DNA of 64,000 bases from Pinibacter sp031553495 (GTDB lineage Bacteria; Bacteroidota; Bacteroidia; Chitinophagales; Chitinophagaceae), in the NCBI GenBank assembly GCA_031553495.1, contig JAVBLN010000003.1:62001-126000 (forward strand). The letters run 5' to 3'. The notes beneath the pieces are model-generated. The model had not been told where the DNA came from and searched no databases. It saw only the letters and a list, made by a program, of their open reading frames with translations. The translations under genes and the position numbers were made by a program. Shown here piece by piece: positions 35,333-43,868 of this stretch. The number at the start of each line of letters is the position of its first letter. Positions within the stretch are counted from its first letter, which is position 1.

Positions 35333-35959
35333 TTATTCATTTTCAAGTTCTTGAATTAAATTTTCTATAAAACTAAGGTGATTACCATACATTTTTTTCA
35401 AATAAAATTTTGTGAAAAAATACATCAGTACGCTAAAAAAGCAGTAAGAAATCAATAATGGAAGCCATAGATGTTTTAACATATATGTAGTAAAGAGTTG
35501 CTGGTGCGGCGACTGAATATAAAATTCGAAAAGAAAAACAAAAACCGCTAGGCAAAAACACACTGGTAATAATACTATACAAAATCGAAGATAATTTTTT
35601 ATATACAATTCAATCATTGAATGCTTGTAACGCAAATGTTTTAAAATGGTTTGGCTGTGATGAAGCTTTTTTAACCGGGCGTTAAATATTAAAAGTGCAA
35701 TAACGAATGCAACACTCACCGAAGAAAAAATCCCAAAGTATATACGGAAACTAAATGTATGGAACAAAAATGCAAGACATACAAAAACTACGCTTGCTAC
35801 CACTGCAAACAGCGTTTCAATAAACAGGCTTTTTTTGAGTGTAGCTATCGCGTCATTGGCTTTTTGAAAAATTATACTTTGAGGAAGAGCCGGCTCTTTA
35901 AATGCCGAACTGTTTTCGAGATATATTTTCAATTGTTGCTTTAGCACATCTAGTTCCAT
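35333..35959 (-). CDS. Four-helix membrane protein, partner of the ECF sigma factor
   Basis: 208 residues: N-terminal cytoplasmic part (~1-45, MELDVLKQQLKIYLENSSAF), then four membrane helices (ETLFAVVASVVFVCLAFLF, FGIFSSVSVAFVIALLIFNA, RFCIVLLPVCFCLAVFVFLF, LWLPLLISYCFFSVLMYFFT) and a short acidic C-terminus. It begins 3 bp after the sigma gene's stop, so they are co-transcribed and probably coupled. Position and an N-terminal cytoplasmic helix suggest an anti-sigma role, but it lacks a zinc motif or FecR similarity. Confidence 0.65.
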   Translation of the reverse strand: MELDVLKQQLKIYLENSSAFKEPALPQSIIFQKANDAIATLKKSLFIETLFAVVASVVFVCLAFLFHTFSFRIYFGIFSSVSVAFVIALLIFNARLKKLHHSQTILKHLRYKHSMIELYIKNYLRFCIVLLPVCFCLAVFVFLFEFYIQSPHQQLFTTYMLKHLWLPLLISYCFFSVLMYFFTKFYLKKMYGNHLSFIENLIQELENE

Positions 35960-35962
35960 CTG

Positions 35963-36463
35963 TCATTTGTTTATTTGTTTGGTAAAATATTTTTCACTTT
36001 CATCTTTCAGCTTCTTTTTAATCCGGTTCATTTTTACCGCGATGTTATTTGGCGTAATGCCCAGCACATCGCTCATTTCATGGTAACTGTAATCGTCGAG
36101 GTACAACATCACAAGAGCTTTATCAATATCGGAAAGTGTATTAATGGCATTATACATTGCTGTTAATTGTTCTTCTGAATCATTGCCGGAGTTTTGCGAA
36201 TGCATAATTTCTGCAACTATGCCGGCCTGTTTATACTGTGCTTCCTTTCGCCGGAAAGTGAGGGCCGTATTAAGCGCCACGCGGTATAGCCAGGTGGAAA
36301 AGAGCGATTCTCCCTTAAAATTGCGAATGCCTTTCCAGGCGTTCAGGATTATTTCCTGGTGCAGATCTTCTTTAGCGCTGTCGGTTACTGCATACATATT
36401 ACAAACCTTGTATATGATTTTAATGTGATCATTAATAAGTTGTATATATTTTTTTTCTTGCAT
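35963..36463 (-). CDS. ECF-type RNA polymerase sigma factor
   Basis: 166 residues. Region 2: YAVTDSAKEDLHQEIILNAW and FKGESLFSTWLYRVALNTAL (~22-70). Region 4: DIDKALVMLYLDDYSYHEMS, DVLGITPNNIAVKMNRIKKK (~113-152). Intact, in contrast to the broken sigma gene at 4962. It directs core polymerase to a specific promoter set; the next gene, 3 bp on, is a four-helix membrane protein that may hold it inactive. Confidence 0.92.
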   Translation of the reverse strand: MQEKKYIQLINDHIKIIYKVCNMYAVTDSAKEDLHQEIILNAWKGIRNFKGESLFSTWLYRVALNTALTFRRKEAQYKQAGIVAEIMHSQNSGNDSEEQLTAMYNAINTLSDIDKALVMLYLDDYSYHEMSDVLGITPNNIAVKMNRIKKKLKDESEKYFTKQINK

Positions 36464-36629
36464 TGGACGCCGGTACAGCTACTTCATTATTAGTATTCTA
36501 AAATAGAAAAATATTACAGTAAAAAACGAATTATTGAATCATTGAATAATCAGCGTTGGATTTTGTTTATCTGTTCATTCTAATGTTCATAAATTTCTCA
36601 CTCAAAACTCATTACTCAAAACTCATAAC

Positions 36630-36705
36630 TTTTTTGTAACCGGCGGTAGTGCTACTATTAAGCATCGTTGTGTCACTCACTTGTGCGGTAGTAATGCTAT
36701 TGGGC
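36630..36705 (+). repeat. Dispersed repeat copy 18 (forward)
   Basis: Close to consensus through both halves and core; preceded by a tract of ACTCAAAACTCATTACTC units. Confidence 0.92.
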
Positions 36706-36753
36706 AGTGCAACGCGAAACAATTTATGCGCAACTATTTACAGTGTACGCTAT

Positions 36754-36782
36754 AAAAAAAGCTCCGTACAAAACGGAGCTCT
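36754..36782 (-). terminator. hsp20 terminator
   Basis: Stem GCTCCGT/ACGGAGC with loop ACAAA, then T7 in the minus direction, 25 bp after the hsp20 stop. Confidence 0.85.
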
Positions 36783-36806
36783 TGTATGTAAAAAGATGCG
36801 CTAAAA

Positions 36807-37244
36807 TTACTGAACTGAAATTTCCCTGGCAATTTCTTTCACTTCTTCTTTTTTCGGAACAAACAATTTCAAAATGCCATTTTCATACTTAGCTTCTATT
36901 CCATCTGTTTTCAATTTATCATCCAGAGAGAAGCTGCGCTTAAAACTTTGGTAATTGAATTCGGTACGAACTGATTTTGCATCTTCTGTTTTAGTTTCTG
37001 TTTTCTTTTCGGAGCTGATGGTTAACATGTTGTTTTCAACCTGAATTTTAAAGTCTTCTTTGTTTCGGCCCGGTGCATTTACTTCAAGAATATAACCATT
37101 CGCGTTTTCTATAATGTTAACAGGCGGAACATTAAAGCCCTGGCGCAAATCTCTGCCTAAGAAAGAAGGCATTTCATTAAAAAACTCATCAAATACGGAA
37201 TTTAATGATTTTTGAAGCGGGTTGTTAACTTTTACGAGTGTCAT
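36807..37244 (-). CDS. Small heat-shock protein, Hsp20/alpha-crystallin family
   Basis: 145 residues. The alpha-crystallin domain (~42-135) has VPPVNIIENANGYILEVNAP, GRNKEDFKIQVENNMLTISS, the edge strand FKRSFSLDD and AKYENGILKLFVPKKE; the C-terminal EISVQ replaces the usual I-x-I/V anchor. It is an ATP-independent holdase for unfolding proteins. A sigma-54-like site lies 45 bp upstream. Confidence 0.95.
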   Translation of the reverse strand: MTLVKVNNPLQKSLNSVFDEFFNEMPSFLGRDLRQGFNVPPVNIIENANGYILEVNAPGRNKEDFKIQVENNMLTISSEKKTETKTEDAKSVRTEFNYQSFKRSFSLDDKLKTDGIEAKYENGILKLFVPKKEEVKEIAREISVQ

Positions 37245-37288
37245 AGTAGTAGTTTTTATAGTTTGTTTTTTGTTTACGCTTTCATTTT

Positions 37289-37305
37289 TTCAAACTGCGT
37301 ACCAA
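37289..37305 (-). promoter_or_regulatory. Sigma-54-like promoter candidate for hsp20
   Basis: Minus strand TTGGTACGCAGTTTGAA: GG and the -12 G (GA for GC) are separated by 10 nt, as in sigma-54 promoters; one mismatch in the -24 box. Confidence 0.3.
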
Positions 37306-37454
37306 AGGAAATTTTGCTATCAAGTTGACATTCAAATAAATATTTTAAGACAAAATGTCTGATTTTTAACATTATGTATGACACAATGACTTAAAATGTG
37401 TTAATTTTAAACTTTTTCTTAACTTCGCTGTTCCAAAAATTAAAAAATAACAAA

Positions 37455-37868
37455 ATGTATCCCGAAGAGATAGTAATACCAATGAAAGAGGAGTTGACCG
37501 AAAACGGCTTTACAGAATTATTAACTCCTGACCAAGTAGAAGCCCAACTCGCAAAAGGCGGTTCCACATTATTAGTGATAAACTCGGTATGTGGCTGCTC
37601 TGCCGGCACAGCACGCCCCGGTGTGCTGATGGCATTGGCTAATGGTGAAAAAAAACCAGATTACCTGGCCACAAGTTTTGCAGGTTTTGATGTAGATGCG
37701 GTAAAAAAAGTAAGAGAACATTTAATGCCTTACCCCCCTTCATCACCATCAATTGCGCTTTTTAAAGATGGCAAACTTGTTCATTTCATAGAGCGCCACA
37801 TGATTGAAGGAAGATCTGCTCAAATGATCGCTCATAATCTTATGGCGGCATTCGATCAGTATTGTTAA
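37455..37868 (+). CDS. Bacilliredoxin, BrxA/BrxB (YphP/YqiW) family
   Basis: 137 residues from ATG 37455 (MYPEEIVIPMKEELTENGFT), the usual family start; an upstream frame extension is rejected. VINSVCGCSAGTARPGVLMA (~40-59) holds the CGC active site, and YPPSSPSIALFKDGKLVHFI (~97-116) the conserved cis-Pro region. In Firmicutes these proteins remove bacillithiol from proteins after oxidative stress; many Bacteroidota also carry them. Divergent from hsp20, which fits a stress theme. Confidence 0.9.
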   Translation: MYPEEIVIPMKEELTENGFTELLTPDQVEAQLAKGGSTLLVINSVCGCSAGTARPGVLMALANGEKKPDYLATSFAGFDVDAVKKVREHLMPYPPSSPSIALFKDGKLVHFIERHMIEGRSAQMIAHNLMAAFDQYC

Positions 37869-37987
37869 ATAGTTGATGGTAGTTTGTTGTTAGAATTTAA
37901 TTTCGAGAATGGTTCACTATTTAAGAGATATTGAACTTTAAGATCCAGCAACCACCAACTATTTCTGGCTTTGTTCATAGTGATTAT

Positions 37988-38019
37988 CCCTTCTCCTTTT
38001 TTGGAGAAGGGTTTTTATT
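37988..38019 (+). terminator. Terminator after the bacilliredoxin gene
   Basis: Stem CCCTTCTCC/GGAGAAGGG with T loop, then TTTTT. The stem is the core of the CTCC/GGAG repeat at 15215 and 25283. Confidence 0.75.
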
Positions 38020-38067
38020 TGTAATCTATTGCTGAAATTCATAACATTGCTGCTTCAATTACTATTC

Positions 38068-39345
38068 ATGTATCCGAATTTATATTACGCTTTTAAAGAT
38101 TTGTTTGGAGTAAACTGGACCGGACTTAGGTTTGTGAATTCATTTGGCTTCTTTGTGGCAATTGCGTTTATAGGCGCAGCTTGGACATTAGCGCTTGAAC
38201 TGAAACGAAAAGGAAGGATGGGATTGCTACAATATGAAGCGCAAAAAATTGTTATAGGAAAACCCGCAAGTTTTTCATCGCTGTTAATGAATTTTTTGCT
38301 CGGGTTTTTATTAGGATATAAAATTATCGGAGCTTTTTTATCGGATACGGATAATCCACAGGAGTTTATTTTTTCTTCTCAGGGCAACTGGGCTGCGGGT
38401 ATCTTGCTCGGAGCATTATTCGCTTTTTTGAAATGGTATGAAAAGAATAAACAAAAACTTGCAAAGCCGGAAGAGCGCAATATCAGGATTTGGCCGCACG
38501 ACAGGGTAGGAGACATTGTCATTTTCGCAGCGGTATTTGGCTTTGCCGGAGCAAAATTATTCCATAACCTGGAAAACTGGAACGAACTGATGCGTGACCC
38601 GATTGGTTCGTTGCTTTCATTTAGCGGACTTACTTTTTATGGTGGTTTAATTTGTGCTGCGCTGGCTATTTGGTATTATGCAAGAAAGCACAATATTGGT
38701 ATATGGCATCTTAATGATGCCGCCGCACCAGGATTAATGTTGGCATATGCCATTGGTCGCATTGGCTGCCAGATAGCCGGCGACGGTGACTGGGGAATAC
38801 TGAACAGCGCTTTCATCAGCGATTCCGGCGCACATGTTGTGCCTGCAACTGTAGATCAGTTTCACGCTGCGCTACAAGCCAATCACTCGTTTTATACAAA
38901 CCAGTTTGGTTCATTAGAAGCCGTACAGCACCTGTCGGTACAGCCATTTTGGGGCTTGCCCACCTGGTTGTTTGCATACAATTATCCGCACAATGTAATC
39001 TCCGAGGGTATGGCCACTGTGGGCTGCGTGGGTCAGTATTGCAACCATTTACCCATAGCGGTTTTTCCAACTCCTTTTTATGAAACCGTAGTATGCTTGC
39101 TGCTTTTCGCGTTTTTATGGATAATCAGGAAGAAAGTTACCACACCGGGAGTTATTTTCTCTATTTACCTGGTAGTAAATGGTATAGAACGTTTCTTTAT
39201 TGAAAAAATAAGAGTGAACACCAAATATGACATTTTTGGATTTCATCCTACACAAGCGGAAATCATTTCGTTTTTAATGATCGTTGGCGGCGTATTATTG
39301 ATTATTTATCTTAGAAAAAGAAACAAAGCTGCAATTGCTAAATGA
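38068..39345 (+). CDS. lgt: Prolipoprotein diacylglyceryl transferase (Bacteroidota type)
   Basis: 425 residues from ATG 38068 (MYPNLYYAFKDLFGVNWTGL); a TTG 39 bp upstream is possible. The signature AIGRIGCQIAGDGDWGI (~230-246) is the Bacteroidota form of the Lgt GRxGCF-type motif. About seven to eight membrane helices, an early LSFSGLTFYGGLICA block and a C-terminal FIEKIRVNTKYDIFGF match the fold that moves diacylglycerol from phosphatidylglycerol to the lipobox Cys. A long periplasmic insertion (~250-345) exceeds the ~280-residue proteobacterial enzyme. Its substrates would include the lipoproteins at 15346 and 23495. Confidence 0.88.
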   Translation: MYPNLYYAFKDLFGVNWTGLRFVNSFGFFVAIAFIGAAWTLALELKRKGRMGLLQYEAQKIVIGKPASFSSLLMNFLLGFLLGYKIIGAFLSDTDNPQEFIFSSQGNWAAGILLGALFAFLKWYEKNKQKLAKPEERNIRIWPHDRVGDIVIFAAVFGFAGAKLFHNLENWNELMRDPIGSLLSFSGLTFYGGLICAALAIWYYARKHNIGIWHLNDAAAPGLMLAYAIGRIGCQIAGDGDWGILNSAFISDSGAHVVPATVDQFHAALQANHSFYTNQFGSLEAVQHLSVQPFWGLPTWLFAYNYPHNVISEGMATVGCVGQYCNHLPIAVFPTPFYETVVCLLLFAFLWIIRKKVTTPGVIFSIYLVVNGIERFFIEKIRVNTKYDIFGFHPTQAEIISFLMIVGGVLLIIYLRKRNKAAIAK

Positions 39346-39359
39346 TTTTTATTAAGTAA

Positions 39360-39440
39360 TTTTTTTTGGGACCGGCGGTAGTGCTACTATTAAGCATCGT
39401 TGTGTCACTCACTTGTGCGGCAGTAATGCTATTGAGCGGG
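39360..39440 (+). repeat. Dispersed repeat copy 19 (forward)
   Basis: Starts with T8 14 bp after the lgt stop; close to consensus, with CGGCAGTAATGCTATTGAGC as right half. Confidence 0.92.
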
Positions 39441-39499
39441 TGGCAGGTTGTTGGCGCTTTTGTTTTCAAATATCTGACCTCAGACTTTGCTATTACCAA

Positions 39500-39922
39500 C
39501 TACTTTCCTTCCACGTACTTTTTAAAATTATCGAGTATTGCTTGCCAGCCTTGTTGCTGCAATTCGTGAGGGTTTTCTTCTTCAGCTTCAAAAGTTTCTA
39601 CTACTGTCGTCTGATCGCCGGTCGAATTAAATACAACTTTCACATGTCTGCCATCATCCATCGTGTATTCTATTAATTCCATCGGTTTTAAGGAATTGTA
39701 GACACCTCCGAAATCAAAACCGGCGCTGCCGTCTTTAGCTTCCATTCGGCACATAAACTTGCCGCCTACACGAACATCATTGGTGGCATATGGCGCATGC
39801 CAGTCATCAGATGCGCTATTCCATCGGGTTATTTCCTCTGGCGATAGCCAGCTTTTCCATACTTTTTCAATTGGAGCGTTTACTGTTGTTTCAACAGTTA
39901 TCAGAGATTTTAACTGGTTCAT
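39500..39922 (-). CDS. SRPBCC-domain protein (AHSA1/START-like)
   Basis: 140 residues covering one SRPBCC fold: VETTVNAPIEKVWKSWLSPE, ITRWNSASDDWHAPYATNDV, RVGGKFMCRMEAKDGSAGFD, then ELIEYTMDDGRHVKVVF and the C-terminal helix GWQAILDNFKKYVEG. Family members bind hydrophobic ligands or assist other proteins; no ligand is inferable. Cytoplasmic, stands alone. Confidence 0.88.
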   Translation of the reverse strand: MNQLKSLITVETTVNAPIEKVWKSWLSPEEITRWNSASDDWHAPYATNDVRVGGKFMCRMEAKDGSAGFDFGGVYNSLKPMELIEYTMDDGRHVKVVFNSTGDQTTVVETFEAEEENPHELQQQGWQAILDNFKKYVEGK

Positions 39923-40127
39923 AATGGGGTGTTTTTTAAAAATTATTTGATGGATATAGTTAACAGTAATTTGGCAGTTTGGTTCACATTCAATAATTAA
40001 AGATGTCTGAAATTAATTAACCACTAGAACACAAAATATATTGGAGTAATTTTTTCAATTAATAACAGCTATAAATTGCTGTACGAATCAAAGATTAGCT
40101 GTCAGAAGAATGTTTCTGATTTCACAT

Positions 40128-40206
40128 CGCTCAATAGCATTACTACTGCACAAGTGAGTGACACAACGATGATGCCATGAAATACTGAAGCCGGTACACA
40201 AAAAAA
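40128..40206 (-). repeat. Dispersed repeat copy 20 (reverse)
   Basis: Outer half GATGCCATGAAATACTGAAG (TTTCATGGC type), inner half CTCAATAGCATTACTACTGC, so the halves are of different types. Confidence 0.88.
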
Positions 40207-40228
40207 GCATGCAATTTGTTGTAAACTG

Positions 40229-40747
40229 TTATTGCATTAGTTTTTTTGCTTCATAACTCAGCGCTTCCTGCACCATATTGTGCATTGAGCCTTGGGGCTG
40301 GCTCATTATTAATTCTAACAGTTTTTTGTTCAGTTCCTGGCCGCTGGCGTTTGCAGGTAATATTAAAGCCATTTGGTTTACAAGATGAATGTTTTGTTCT
40401 TTCAAAGTTCTGATGGCTTCCCATGCTTGCGATGTAACATAAATCTGTTGTGAAAGGTTGTATTCATATTCCTGCCGGATGGTATTGGTAAGCAATAATT
40501 GCATTTCGGTTTTGTTGGTATCGGGTTGGTTGAGGCGATTTATGAGGTTGGGAAGTGCAATTCTTTCAGCAAGAATCACCAGCCGTTCATAAGCCTGCAA
40601 TTGCAGGGAAGTGGATACCTGTGGCTCATTCTTCGCATTTTCAGCTTGTTTTTTCAGTTCTCTTTTATCCTTAAAGTAAAAGAAAAGGTATGTTCCCAGC
40701 AGTACGATAAGAACAATTACTACGACCAATATTGTATTGTTATCCAT
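40229..40747 (-). CDS. Hypothetical single-pass membrane protein
   Basis: 172 residues with one N-terminal membrane helix (TILVVVIVLIVLLGTYLFFY, ~5-24), a basic linker and a helical cytoplasmic domain (LQAYERLVILAERIALPNLI, QEYEYNLSQQIYVTSQAWEA, MVQEALSYEAKKLM). It resembles a conserved unknown family of Bacteroidota. No catalytic motif. Confidence 0.7.
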   Translation of the reverse strand: MDNNTILVVVIVLIVLLGTYLFFYFKDKRELKKQAENAKNEPQVSTSLQLQAYERLVILAERIALPNLINRLNQPDTNKTEMQLLLTNTIRQEYEYNLSQQIYVTSQAWEAIRTLKEQNIHLVNQMALILPANASGQELNKKLLELIMSQPQGSMHNMVQEALSYEAKKLMQ

Positions 40748-40899
40748 ATATCTTTAATTATCACAAATTTAATGGCTTAATGATGATTATAGTGTAATTG
40801 ATTAATTGAATTATTAAAGGGTTTTATTGAAAGCGCCGTTTTAACTGTTTCATCTTCTCATATTTTAATTAATTTTGTTATTTAATTTTTTAAGAAAAT

Positions 40900-41247
40900 A
40901 TGGAAACTTCAATAAATATAGTGCCGGTTACTTTAACTGCCGGAGCGATAAAAGAATTGAAAAGGCTGATGGCTGATGAGGGATTTGACAGGTCGCAATT
41001 TTTACGCGTTGGTGTGAAGGGTGGTGGGTGCAGCGGTATGAGCTATGTGTTAGGGTTTGATCATAAACAGGAAAATGATGAGGAGTTTGAAATTGACGGG
41101 ATCGCGTGTATTATGAATAAAGCTCATGGACTTTATTTGCACGGTATGCAAATTGACTGGCAGGACGGATTGAATGCCCGCGGATTTACTTTTACAAATC
41201 CAAATGCCAGTAAAACCTGCGGATGCGGTACCTCGTTTGCGGTATAG
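40900..41247 (+). CDS. A-type iron-sulfur carrier (HesB/IscA/ErpA family)
   Basis: 115 residues. VTLTAGAIKELKRLMADEGF, FLRVGVKGGGCSGMSYVLGF and the C-terminal TCGCGTSFAV give the three conserved cysteines (~46, ~109, ~111) that hold or transfer an Fe-S cluster. Cytoplasmic. No suf/isc partner lies nearby. Confidence 0.93.
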   Translation: METSINIVPVTLTAGAIKELKRLMADEGFDRSQFLRVGVKGGGCSGMSYVLGFDHKQENDEEFEIDGIACIMNKAHGLYLHGMQIDWQDGLNARGFTFTNPNASKTCGCGTSFAV

Positions 41248-41266
41248 TTTTATAACTTCTTTTTTT

Positions 41267-41299
41267 GAAAATGCTAAATATCATATTTAGCATTTTTTG
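41267..41299 (+). terminator. Terminator after the A-type carrier gene
   Basis: Stem AAATGCTAAATA/TATTTAGCATTT with a 2-nt spacer, followed by TTT; it is AT-rich but nearly perfect. Confidence 0.65.
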
Positions 41300-41442
41300 T
41301 TTATAAGCGACTGATTTAAATATTTTTCAAAATAATTGATCTCCGCTGTAATATTTTATATAGTTTGCTTACTAATGATATGTAAATTTTGCTGAATAAA
41401 GCATACTGAACCAATTTCTTCAGTACTTTTCCGGCAGAATGG

Positions 41443-41450
41443 TATTTTTG
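41443..41450 (+). promoter_or_regulatory. -7 promoter box of lepB
   Basis: TATTTTTG fits TAnnTTTG, 22 bp before the ATG. Confidence 0.55.
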
Positions 41451-41471
41451 CCCAATCTTAAAAATAATTGA

Positions 41472-43028
41472 ATGTCTTCGTATCAGCTTTTTGTATTAAT
41501 TCTAATCTCGGTTTTAATAGTTATGCTACCATCCTATGGAATTGCTGCCATGTTTAAAAAGGCCGGCGTTCCTGCCTGGAAAGCGTATATACCGTTTTAT
41601 AACACCTATGTAATGCAGCAGTTGGCTAACCGGCCAAAACATTGGGTTTTTTGGCAGTTTATACCAATTGTGGGCTGGTTTATAAGTATGGGAATTTTTA
41701 TTGAGTGGGTAAAGGTTTTTGGGAAATTTTCTTTTTGGGAACACACTTTGGCTGCATTGGTTCCATTTTTATATTTTCCTTATTTGGGTAATAACAAAGA
41801 CGACCGTTTCCTGGGGCCGGAAGTGGTGAAAAAGCACAAAAAATCTACAGCCCGCGAGTGGGTGGATGCGGGTATTTTTGCTGTGGTGGCGGCCACACTT
41901 ATAAGAACATTCATCTTTGAGGCTTACACGATTCCCACGGGCTCTATGGAAAAAACGCTGCTTGTAAACGACTTTTTGTTTGTTAGCAAGTTTAAGTATG
42001 GTCCGCGCATTCCAAACACACCGTTGGCAATGCCTTTTGTACATCATACTATGCCGTTTGGCAACATGAAATCATATACTGAAATTGTAAAACTGCCATA
42101 TATACGCTGGTTTGCTTCTCCAGTAAAAAGAAATGATGTGGTGGTATTTAATTTCCCTACAGGCGATACTGTTATCAATAGAGATGAGTTTCAGTCTAAA
42201 GATCCATATTATGATGTGGCCAGGCGATTGGGAAATGGCGATATAAACCTTGGCCGAAATATAATTATGAATGATCCGGACACATATCCTTTGGTGGTGC
42301 GTCCGGTGGATAAAAAAGAGAATTACATTAAAAGATGTGTGGCTATTGCCGGCGATACTTTGATGATCAAAGATGGTGTTGTATATATAGACGGCAAACA
42401 GGGCTTCATACCTCCGCACTCGGAAATTGAGTATGAAGTGGAAACCGGTGGGCAGCCATTGGATCATCAGATAATGAAAGATGAGTACAATATTGATATT
42501 GATAACCCTGATGAATTTCAACCTGCCAATGGTAACAAATTCATGATGTTGCTGACTTATGAAGCCGCCACAAAAATGCAAAAAAGCGGATTGGCAAAAG
42601 CTATAAGACCGTTGTTGCATAATGCTTCTGAAATTCCGCCGCAGGCGTGGGGACAAATAACATGGCCTTATGATACTTTGCATAAATGGACAGTTGATGA
42701 CTTTGGTCCATTGTGGGTGCCGGCCAAAGGCGCTACCCTTACGCTCACTGCGGATAATTATTCTTTATACGAAAGAGCGATTCGTACATACGAAGGCAAT
42801 ACGCTGGAAATGAAGAATGGTAAGTTCTACATCAACAATGTGGAAACAGATAAGTACACTTTTAAAATGAATTATTTTTGGATGATGGGGGATAACCGGC
42901 ACGGTTCGCAGGATTCTCGTTATTGGGGATTTGTTCCGGAAGATCATATTGTGGGTTCAGCGTCTTTGATATGGATGAGCTGGGATAAAGGAATACGCTG
43001 GAAGAGATTGTTTAAAACCATTAAATAA
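41472..43028 (+). CDS. lepB: Signal peptidase I, long form with N-terminal DUF5684-like domain
   Basis: 518 residues. Residues ~1-120 are an extra membrane domain (AMFKKAGVPAWKAYIPFYNT, FWQFIPIVGWFISMGIFIEW). Then a further membrane helix and the peptidase: EAYTIPTGSMEKTLLVNDFL with catalytic Ser near 158, YIKRCVAIAGDTLMIKDG with catalytic Lys near 287, and the C-terminal MMGDNRHGSQDSRYWGFVPE. The ~100-residue stretch between the lysine box and the GDNR box (~300-465) is larger than in E. coli. Cleaves Sec and Tat signal peptides at the inner membrane. Confidence 0.95.
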   Translation: MSSYQLFVLILISVLIVMLPSYGIAAMFKKAGVPAWKAYIPFYNTYVMQQLANRPKHWVFWQFIPIVGWFISMGIFIEWVKVFGKFSFWEHTLAALVPFLYFPYLGNNKDDRFLGPEVVKKHKKSTAREWVDAGIFAVVAATLIRTFIFEAYTIPTGSMEKTLLVNDFLFVSKFKYGPRIPNTPLAMPFVHHTMPFGNMKSYTEIVKLPYIRWFASPVKRNDVVVFNFPTGDTVINRDEFQSKDPYYDVARRLGNGDINLGRNIIMNDPDTYPLVVRPVDKKENYIKRCVAIAGDTLMIKDGVVYIDGKQGFIPPHSEIEYEVETGGQPLDHQIMKDEYNIDIDNPDEFQPANGNKFMMLLTYEAATKMQKSGLAKAIRPLLHNASEIPPQAWGQITWPYDTLHKWTVDDFGPLWVPAKGATLTLTADNYSLYERAIRTYEGNTLEMKNGKFYINNVETDKYTFKMNYFWMMGDNRHGSQDSRYWGFVPEDHIVGSASLIWMSWDKGIRWKRLFKTIK

Positions 43029-43086
43029 TTAACAATTAACAATTAATAATTAATAATAGGGTTGCATGTAGTGGATTCGTTTTTAG

Positions 43087-43167
43087 GCTGAATAGCATTA
43101 CTACAGTACAAGTGAGTGACACAACAGAAGCTTAATAGTAGCAATACCGCTGGTCCCCCAAAAAAAA
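43087..43167 (-). repeat. Dispersed repeat copy 21 (reverse)
   Basis: Core CAAGTGAGTGACACAACAGA; A7 outer end 77 bp before cdd. Confidence 0.9.
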
Positions 43168-43244
43168 TCTGTGCGTAATATTATACGGATTGAGGAATAA
43201 TTTGGATTTTAGATTTAAACACCCGAATTCATAAATCGTGACCA

Positions 43245-43730
43245 ATGGAACAAAAACAAGTAATTTTTAATTACGAACAATATAGTTCAATAAGTGAATT
43301 GCAAGCCGGTGACGCATTATTGCTACAAAAGGCAATTGATGCTACGAAGCTTGCCTATGCGCCGTATTCCAATTTTAAAGTAGGTGCAGCGGCAAAACTT
43401 GTGAATGGAGAAATTTTGCAAGGCGCCAACCAGGAAAACGCATCTTATCCTGTGGGTATATGTGCGGAAAGAGCTTTGATAGCATCTGCCGCAGCCTTAT
43501 TTCCCAATGTTGCCATTGAAACAATTGCCATTAGTTATACCAGTACTATTGTCAAAAGCGACCATCCGATAACGCCTTGCGGAATTTGCAGGCAGGCCCT
43601 TCATGAGTTTCAGTTGAGGATGCAAAAAAATATTCGGCTTATACTTGGCGGCGAGCAAGGCGAGGTTATCTTACTTTCAGATGTGGATTCGCTATTGCCG
43701 TTATCATTTTCTGCAAGCGATCTGCAATAA
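43245..43730 (+). CDS. cdd: Cytidine deaminase
   Basis: 161 residues. AYAPYSNFKVGAAAKLVNGE (~44-63), ENASYPVGICAERALIASAA with the zinc Cys and catalytic Glu in CAE (~77-79), and TPCGICRQALHEF (~109-121) with the other two zinc cysteines. Slightly long for the homotetrameric class because of an N-terminal extension. Pyrimidine salvage, cytoplasmic. Confidence 0.95.
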   Translation: MEQKQVIFNYEQYSSISELQAGDALLLQKAIDATKLAYAPYSNFKVGAAAKLVNGEILQGANQENASYPVGICAERALIASAAALFPNVAIETIAISYTSTIVKSDHPITPCGICRQALHEFQLRMQKNIRLILGGEQGEVILLSDVDSLLPLSFSASDLQ

Positions 43731-43868
43731 ATTTCGATTTTTTTCGTTACCGGAGTATCTTTGAAAAATCATATTCTCCCCGAAGTACCCGCTTTATAAA
43801 TGATCAAAAAATTTTGTAAAAGATGGCTTGATAATTGATTGGCCATAGTTCAAATATATCAACATAAT

